Positions 58,801-64,000 of a stretch of DNA of 64,000 nt are shown here, one piece after another (within the stretch, counting starts at the first letter, position 1; the number at the start of each line of letters is the position of its first letter). This DNA comes from Zanthoxylum bungeanum. Its lineage: Eukaryota > Streptophyta > Magnoliopsida > Sapindales > Rutaceae. Where the stretch lies: positions 1-64,000 of the forward strand of contig SKCR01017759.1 of NCBI GenBank assembly GCA_019454045.1, given 5' to 3'. Under the pieces are notes generated by a model that worked only from the letters and a program-made list of their open reading frames with translations, ran no database searches and was not told the origin of the DNA. Made by a program: the position numbers and the translations under genes.

Positions 58801-60670
58801 AAAAAAACCCGTTAAGTTTAAGCTATTTCAAAACAACTCAAAACATTTAAAGAAAACTTGCTAACTCACCACCCTTGACAGAAAACCCCGAAAAGTGTCG
58901 GATGTGGAACTTGACGCAGAGAATGAACAAATGGTCAACAAGATCTGAGCATAACTCTTCGGTGTTGTCAAGATTCCTGATGAAGATGTGGCATGTGAGG
59001 CTCAAGTTCATACAGTGGCGTGTTGCCCCACACGCCAACTTGAATAATGACTCCAAAGAGAGAATCACACACAAAATCACAGAACCTAGATTGGTAGATT
59101 GGCGCTGATACATATAAAGAATTAAGACAATTCTATATTTCTGAATAATTAGAATTATAAGAGATATGACTTTATATAGACATTACATCAAGTTAATATA
59201 TAAACTAAATATACTAATAACCATTAGGATTACATAACCATGTATCAATGATTACGTAATAATATCTTAGAGATATGTAGAATTATAATAATATCTTTGG
59301 ATAATTATGATTATGATTCTAACAATATCTTAGGGATCATAACAGGACTCATGGGAAAGCATATGATATGGTAGCATAGTGCTAAAACTATTGCAAGTTC
59401 AAAATTTGTTTGTGTAGGAAAATAATTTTGAGTGAAGTTGCATCAGTATTTAAGCAAAGCATCCAAGATCAAGTGTTATAAGAATTTCCCTGCATCTCAT
59501 CCTTCATTTTTATCAGGGCATTAGGCTGTCAGAATTAAAATAATTATTGGAAACAATTATAATTTTATGTCACTAATGTACTTAGAATCATTGCAAATTG
59601 CAAAGTGCTGGTTTACAAAATATGAGATTCTGGGAGTTCGTTACACCTAAAGTTACTTGATTAATTTTCATCACAAGGCAACTTTAACACTTGACTCATG
59701 GGGGCCACAACACGAGTCTTTGGGATTATTATGCAAGGTATCAGCATTAATAGAAAGATCACAGTTTTTCTCAAGATATTTCTTGTTCACCTGAAAATTA
59801 CGCAGCCAGCAATCCACCCGTTTGGACTTGTAGTATTGCATGCACAAAATATTCCCAATTTTTTTCTTGATCTTGAGGGTTATCTTATTGTCTTATCTGG
59901 ACAGCAACGTTCTGCAACAAAAGTTACATTCCCTCTTGTGTGGACCAACACTTGCTGCAGCCATCCTCTATACCGTGAATCTGAGCTTATTGAGGAAAAT
60001 GCTCTTGGTGTGTATATTTGCATCTTTTTCATTTTATTGAAAGGCTATCATTTCCTTTGGTAGCACAATTTATTCTAAACAAGGTTTTTTTTTTCTATAA
60101 TTTGCTTATCAGGGGTGAGGAATGCTGCACAAAGAAAGCTTTTGGATGAGCTGGGTATTACTGCTGAAGATGTGCCAGTGGATGATTTCACTTCGCTGGG
60201 TCGCATTCTGTACAAGGCACCTTCTGATGGCAAGTGGGGAGAGCATGAACGTAATGTCTTCAACTTGATATGTTTTAGGCTTCATTTTAATGGATGTTTT
60301 ATCTTAATAATCAAGTATAAATATCAATATTAGGATTAATAGGAGGCATTTAGCTTCAATTCTTGGGAAGTCTTTAAACCCATCATTTTGACTGTTATTC
60401 TCTCATTAATTTGCAGTTGACTACCTGCTCTTCATAGTCCGAGATGTTAACATGAACCCAAATCCTGATGAAGTAGCGGATGCTAAATATTTCAACCGGG
60501 AGCAGCTAAAAGATCTGTTGAGGAAAGCAGATTCTGGAGAAGAAGGTTTGAAGCTGTCTCCTTGGTTCAGACTAGTTGTGGACAATTTCTTGTTCCAGTG
60601 GTGGGACCGTCTCGAAAAAGGGACCCTCGAGGAAGTCATTGACATGAAAACCATTCACAAGTTGACCTAA
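52846..60670 (+). CDS. IDI: Isopentenyl-diphosphate delta-isomerase, type I, six exons
   Basis: Interconverts isopentenyl and dimethylallyl diphosphate, the starter of isoprenoid synthesis, in plastid, cytosol or other compartments. Exons: 52846-53096, 54187-54242, 54766-54857, 59905-60007, 60113-60250, 60417-60670; all introns GT-AG, total 894 bases, 297 residues. Residues 1-60 are Ser-rich and basic, a transit peptide. A second Met (codon 63, MGDATTDAAMDAVQRRLM) is the usual cytosolic start. Landmarks: ILVDENDRVIGHENKYNCHL; WTNTCCSHPLYRESEL with the catalytic Cys (C151); Nudix helix NAAQRKLLDELGI; WGEHELDYLLFIVRD with the catalytic Glu (E213); SPWFRLVVDNFLFQWWD. Length is normal for the long plant form. 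The protein ends TIHKLT. Intron 3 is 5047 bases because of several insertions. Intact and very probably functional. Confidence 0.97.
55230..55610. repeat. Degenerate tandem repeats in IDI intron 3
   Basis: Four diverged copies, about 85-130 bases apart, of GAAAAATAGAGTTTTATTAT + TGGAAATAGA (near 55233, 55318, 55440 and 55568). Confidence 0.7.
55787..57843 (+). mobile_element. Three-LTR retrotransposon cluster in IDI intron 3
   Basis: LTRs at 55787-56113, 56370-56689 and 57549-57843 (about 300-330 bases, TGTTA(C/T)GTGTGG...GTAACA), same orientation, with short internal pieces between. Primer sites GGTATCGGAGAC (after LTR1) and TGGTATCAGAG (after LTR2) suit tRNA-Met. Purine tracts GGGAAGGAT and GGGAAAGAT precede LTR2 and LTR3. 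Flanks CAAAA / CAAAT may be a decayed duplication. A small non-autonomous (TRIM-like) element with an extra LTR from unequal exchange or nested insertion. Confidence 0.85.
56690..57548 (+). pseudogene. Internal region of the intronic small LTR element
   Basis: Begins with the primer site and a short frame (MSDHHLECLENDNRSINRDQ to a TAG near 56810) that also starts the first internal piece at 56129. A separate frame at 57141-57419 (92 codons; includes FNLDEADLRKLEEFHDVIIA) is acidic to neutral, without a motif I recognise; it could be a captured fragment. The region ends with text like the C-terminal tail before a Gypsy 3' LTR (LEDK-V). Confidence 0.5.
58291..59344 (-). mobile_element. Small Copia-like non-autonomous element in IDI intron 3
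   Basis: Direct terminal repeats 58291-58521 and about 59113-59344 (roughly 230 bases, sharing TAAGACAATTCTATATTT, ATTACATCAAGTTAA and TAACAATATCTTAGGGAT). On the minus strand they start TGTTA. Next to the right repeat lies GGCGCTGATACA, a decayed GCTCTGATACCA (tRNA-Met site), and next to the left repeat CTCCCTCAAGCAGGTGTATA, a text common beside plant Copia 3' LTRs. The interior (590 bases) has no pol. Flanks GGATC / GGACT only partly match. Confidence 0.75.
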
Positions 60671-60801
60671 GAAAGCCACAGACATTTGAGACATGGTATT
60701 TGAGTAGCGGTAATGTATATTACAAATAAGTTTGAGCATGTGATGTGAGAGTTCTACAAAGATTAGCATTCAAAGTGGCTTAGTGCTAGTTTCTCTATTT
60801 G

Positions 60802-60807
60802 AATAAA
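60802..60807 (+). terminator. Possible poly(A) signal of IDI
   Basis: AATAAA, 132 bases after the stop codon, in T-rich surroundings. Consistent with a plant 3' UTR of 150-200 bases. Confidence 0.5.
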
Positions 60808-60966
60808 TTTGGACATGCGAGAGCTATGCTCAGATTAGCGTTTTGCTGTCGTCAACTTCTCCTTTTTGTATGCGTGTCTTTTATGCTATTTTATTGCCAA
60901 GTTTGTAGTAAAATGTGGCCAAGTTTGATGGAAGTTTTGTAGTTTAATCAATAGAGAATTAAACAG

Positions 60967-61133
60967 GGTTGGTGGTGTAGGATTTAGGATCTCACCTCGA
61001 GGTCATGGATTCGAATCCAGAGTGTATCCGGAGAGTATGTTTATTGTAAGAATTTGAGACAATCAGAGATTTTACATGATCCGTTTAACCACGGAATGAG
61101 TGATTTGGTGGATAGATTTCCGAAGATTTAAAA
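60967..61133 (+). mobile_element. tRNA-derived SINE
   Basis: The head GGTTGGTGGTGTAGGATT resembles a pol III A box region and GGATTCGAATCC (60999-61014 region) a B box. It is flanked by a 12-base duplication with one mismatch: AGAATTAAACAG (60955-60966) and AGAATTGAACAG (61134-61145). The body is 167 bp with a short A-rich tail. It lies about 300 bases downstream of the IDI stop. Confidence 0.85.
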
Positions 61134-61145
61134 AGAATTGAACAG

Positions 61146-61960
61146 TGTTCGATATATATTTCTAAAATTCATGTTGGGCTTTTACTATTGTATAGATTGA
61201 TTCTGTACAGTGAAGTACAGGAGAGCCCTTATTTCTTTTGCTGCTAGTCATTAAAAAACAGAAAAGGAAACTGAAAGCAACCCTTTTGTGCCACCGGTTC
61301 TCCCCTAAATTAGTAAATAGTTAACTTTAAAAATTTGATTTAAAACAATATAATTATTAATACTGATTTCAAGTTCAATGCACATAGTATTATGTTATTT
61401 ATATTATATTTTAGGTGTTCATTAAACGCTCAAATTATTGCTTAAAGATCTTAGATTTAATTGTAAAAGTTCTAAATTAATGGTTAAATGTTTCAAATTA
61501 TGATATCTTATTTAATAGCGATCGTTCCTAGTTCAAATTATGTTATTATTATTATTGTTTTCTATAAATGTTTCTTGACAGCAATAGATGTTTCTAGTTT
61601 GAGGTTAAGAAATTTTAAAATTGAAGGTGGAATTTTCAAGTGTACATAGGCATCTGTTTTTGGTTTCCAAATATTTTTTTAATTAGTCCCAAATAATTAA
61701 TGGTCAAGAAACTCATTTTTTTAAAATAATAATATTTTATTATGATGAGGAGTCTCATAATGGAAAAATGAACTTGTGCAGTTGTGCCCCGAATATATCA
61801 GAGAAAGCCATGCATATGGTTTCTAATTGCCCCATTTTTTTTTTTTTATATTTAATTGTGGTAGTTTTTATTTTCAATGTCTCGTGTAGTCATGTTTCAA
61901 GCTATTTTTCAAGTGCATACTAAATAGTTTCAGATTTAATAATCGAAGGTGTACGGGCTA
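61146..61960. other. Intergenic AT-rich sequence
   Basis: Low-complexity A/T text with short T and ATT runs (for example 61836-61848). No gene or clear repeat recognised. Confidence 0.5.
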
Positions 61961-61974
61961 AATTTGGTCAGGGA

Positions 61975-62700
61975 ATGAAAAGTCATTATGCCACAAGCCC
62001 ACGTATTAGATAAAGTCCTAATAGAACAAGGCTACCAACAACCTTCCGTCTACGCACGTGATTCCTCCATAGGGCCCATGAGCCTCAAACGGCCTAAAGG
62101 CTTCTAGGAGCCCACACAACCAAAATGGTTTCCAGTAGACTACATGAGCAGTGTCTCAGTCAACATTGCCCCATACTATGTAATATCCCAGTAGACATGG
62201 CTCGCCAGTCTGCACGTGACTAATTCCTTCTTAATAAGGAAACTGAGTATTTGGATCGAGACATAACACCTACAAACACGATGGATAATCCAAATACCAT
62301 AAGGATTACATATAAACCCGGATATCTCGACACTCCTAATTCGACTCTGATTCAACTACCCTATTCTAAATAGACTTGGAATACGATTATTCCAAGGAAT
62401 CTGAATCTGATTAAAAGGCTACCTAACGACCTATAAAAGGAGGGGGGGTCCTAAGGGAAGATTCATTCAAGCTTTGACTCTCACACTCGAGTTCTCAAAG
62501 CATATATCACCCCCTAAAAATCAGTCTACCACACTCACGACAATCTACGAAGATTAAGGTAACCTCGAACCTTGCTTTTTCGTTTCTTTCCGCTCGTCTA
62601 CATCACTGACTTAAGCGTCGGACTGCCTACGACACATCCACCACACTGGTGGATAGATACTCTACGCTCATTTTTATTTTTATTTTGTAGGACCGTTAGT
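61975..62700 (+). repeat. Possible LTR fragment with TATA box
   Basis: A GC-richer block with CCTATAAAAGGAGGGGGGG (TATA at 62432-62438), a C-rich leader, and GACTTAAGCGTCGGACTGCC near 62609, a phrase resembling the R/U5 region of many plant Ty3/Gypsy LTRs. Ends are not defined; a terminal TG was not found with certainty. Confidence 0.45.
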
Positions 62701-62706
62701 GCCCCC

Positions 62707-64000
62707 TGTTGGGGTTTTGGGCGAAGGGCGCAGCGGAAGCGCGGTTGGGGCGAAATCGAAATTTTAAAACTTTTTAAATTACAGAATAAAGTATTCAATA
62801 TATAATATGAATAATTAATTCATATTTCACCTAAACCTATTTATTCGATATCAAATAACGACATAAATAGTTAAGAAACGTCGCGAAACTTTTACGGAAA
62901 CTTTTTTCCGCAAAAAGACGCAAAACACGTTTTTGACCGAACCGACTACCCAACACACATGAGGGCTGCCCAGGTCAGCCCCAATAGTGTTAGAGCAGTT
63001 CATGAGCTGCCCGAACAGTGACAAATTCACTGTTTGGACAGACGTCTCCCGGTTGGCTCAAAAGTCACCCGGTAATGCCGTTTTTGGCCGTTTTCGCTTA
63101 TTTCAACTCCGAAACACTTTCCGGAAATTGTTCCAACACCCAAAACACATCCAATACATTCATATGACATATTTTTCATCACAAAATTTCCAGTTTTTCC
63201 AGATCTAATTTTGCAACAAAAATAATCAATTTTCATGCTTTAAATCCAACTCTTTCAATATTAATCAAATTAATCTCCACACCAATTCAAGTCACCACAT
63301 ATGAATCACCCAAGAATAATTCTAGGCATTATAAGAGTGGTCATAACACTCTAGAATGGCAACATATCATCAAATGATCAATTTTGATAATAATTACACT
63401 AATTCCATCCAAATCAACTTCACACATGCACATAAGCTTCCAATTCATCTACCAAAACCAAAAGCCCCAATTTTCATAAACAAAAGGAACCTTAGAACTA
63501 TTTTAAAAATTCAAGAAAATAAGAAACTAATTTCTAAGCTTAGGGAGTTGAAGAATTACCTTTAATCCTTATTTTCCTAAGCCTTTTTCTTGATTTTTTC
63601 TTGAATTTTCTTTCATGATTTTATCAAACAAAATTAGGGCTTTTTCTTTGATAGATTTCGGCCATGGTAGATAGATAGATGAAGAAGAAAATATTTCCTT
63701 CTTTAACGATTCGAATGCATGTGTTATCGTTTAAACCGATTAAACAATTCGAATTAACTCACTTAATCCGATGAAGTATTATGAATAATCTGTATTATTC
63801 ATATCGCGTTGCCCAAGTGCTCAATGAGTACACTTCATATTGTGAGACTCTTTAAGTTTAGGTTTATCCGTCACGAAATCCAATTTCGTGTCCATAATTC
63901 ACCAACTCATGAATTATGATGACCACAGATAATCTCGCTAAACTTTGCAAGTCGAGGTCATTGCATACGTATAATCCCTCCGTCACAGGCTATCCATATT
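62707..64000 (+). mobile_element. LTR-like sequence L3, copy 2, cut by window edge
   Basis: Starts TGTTGGGGTTTTGGGCG and matches copy 1 (48787 down to 42930) in inverted orientation: for example GCGAAATCGAAATTTTAAAA, CATATTTCACCTAAAC, and near the edge GTATAATCCCTCCGTCAC. Because the solo LTR is absent here, this copy shows the uninterrupted order. The frames at 62572-62805, 62987-63208 and 63356-63565 are not conserved in copy 1. Confidence 0.7.

Noticed and set aside
62572..63565. Several 66-77 codon frames near the right edge
   Set aside because: They are inside the LTR-like fragment and L3 copy 2; the frames are not conserved in L3 copy 1.

Overview
This is a piece of nuclear genome from a flowering plant, probably a eudicot; the species cannot be fixed from the sequence. 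The signs are long AT-rich stretches, spliced GT-AG introns, several classes of plant LTR retrotransposon nested in each other, a CACTA transposon, a tRNA-derived SINE, and one ordinary plant housekeeping gene. About 90 % of the window is transposable-element DNA. I see no rRNA or tRNA gene, no CRISPR array and no prokaryote-type operon.

Layout. (1) 1-13361: two related long-LTR Ty1/Copia elements lie head to head. A (minus strand, running off the left edge) and B (plus strand) are both decayed. (2) 13362-42914: a nest of four elements. A Tat-type Ty3/Gypsy element (Gypsy-1) is the host. Its 5' LTR was split by a CACTA transposon (14509-19481, target duplication GAT) and by a third Copia element, C (20636-28243, duplication TATAG). 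Its 3' LTR was split by a second Tat-type element, Gypsy-2 (32604-40927, duplication ATTAC). Each broken LTR can be compared with its unbroken partner, so every empty site is present in the same window. Gypsy-1 keeps gag but no pol; Gypsy-2 keeps integrase but almost no gag, protease or RT. Both carry large tandem arrays before the 3' LTR. (3) 42915-48787: a minus-strand LTR-like sequence split by a 3742-bp solo LTR (duplication TTTCC). (4) 48788-52790: an Athila-like LTR with its polypurine tract, short tandem repeats, a possible MITE and AT-rich flank. (5) 52846-60670: the one intact gene, a six-exon isopentenyl-diphosphate delta-isomerase (IDI) with a transit peptide. Its third intron has grown to about 5 kb by several insertions. 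(6) 60671-64000: 3' flank with a SINE, an LTR-like fragment, and a second copy of the sequence in (3) in the opposite orientation, cut by the window edge.

The most unusual object is the CACTA element. In place of a transposase it carries exon pieces, with their introns, of a host gene for an ataxin-2-like CID protein (the PAM2 motif that binds poly(A)-binding protein is readable), so it is a gene-capturing 'Pack-CACTA'. IDI supplies dimethylallyl diphosphate for isoprenoid synthesis, has no functional partner here, and is simply a gene island in repeats. I did not find a clearly new biological system; the best leads are the Pack-CACTA capture, the satellite-like arrays inside the Tat elements, and the element load in the IDI intron.
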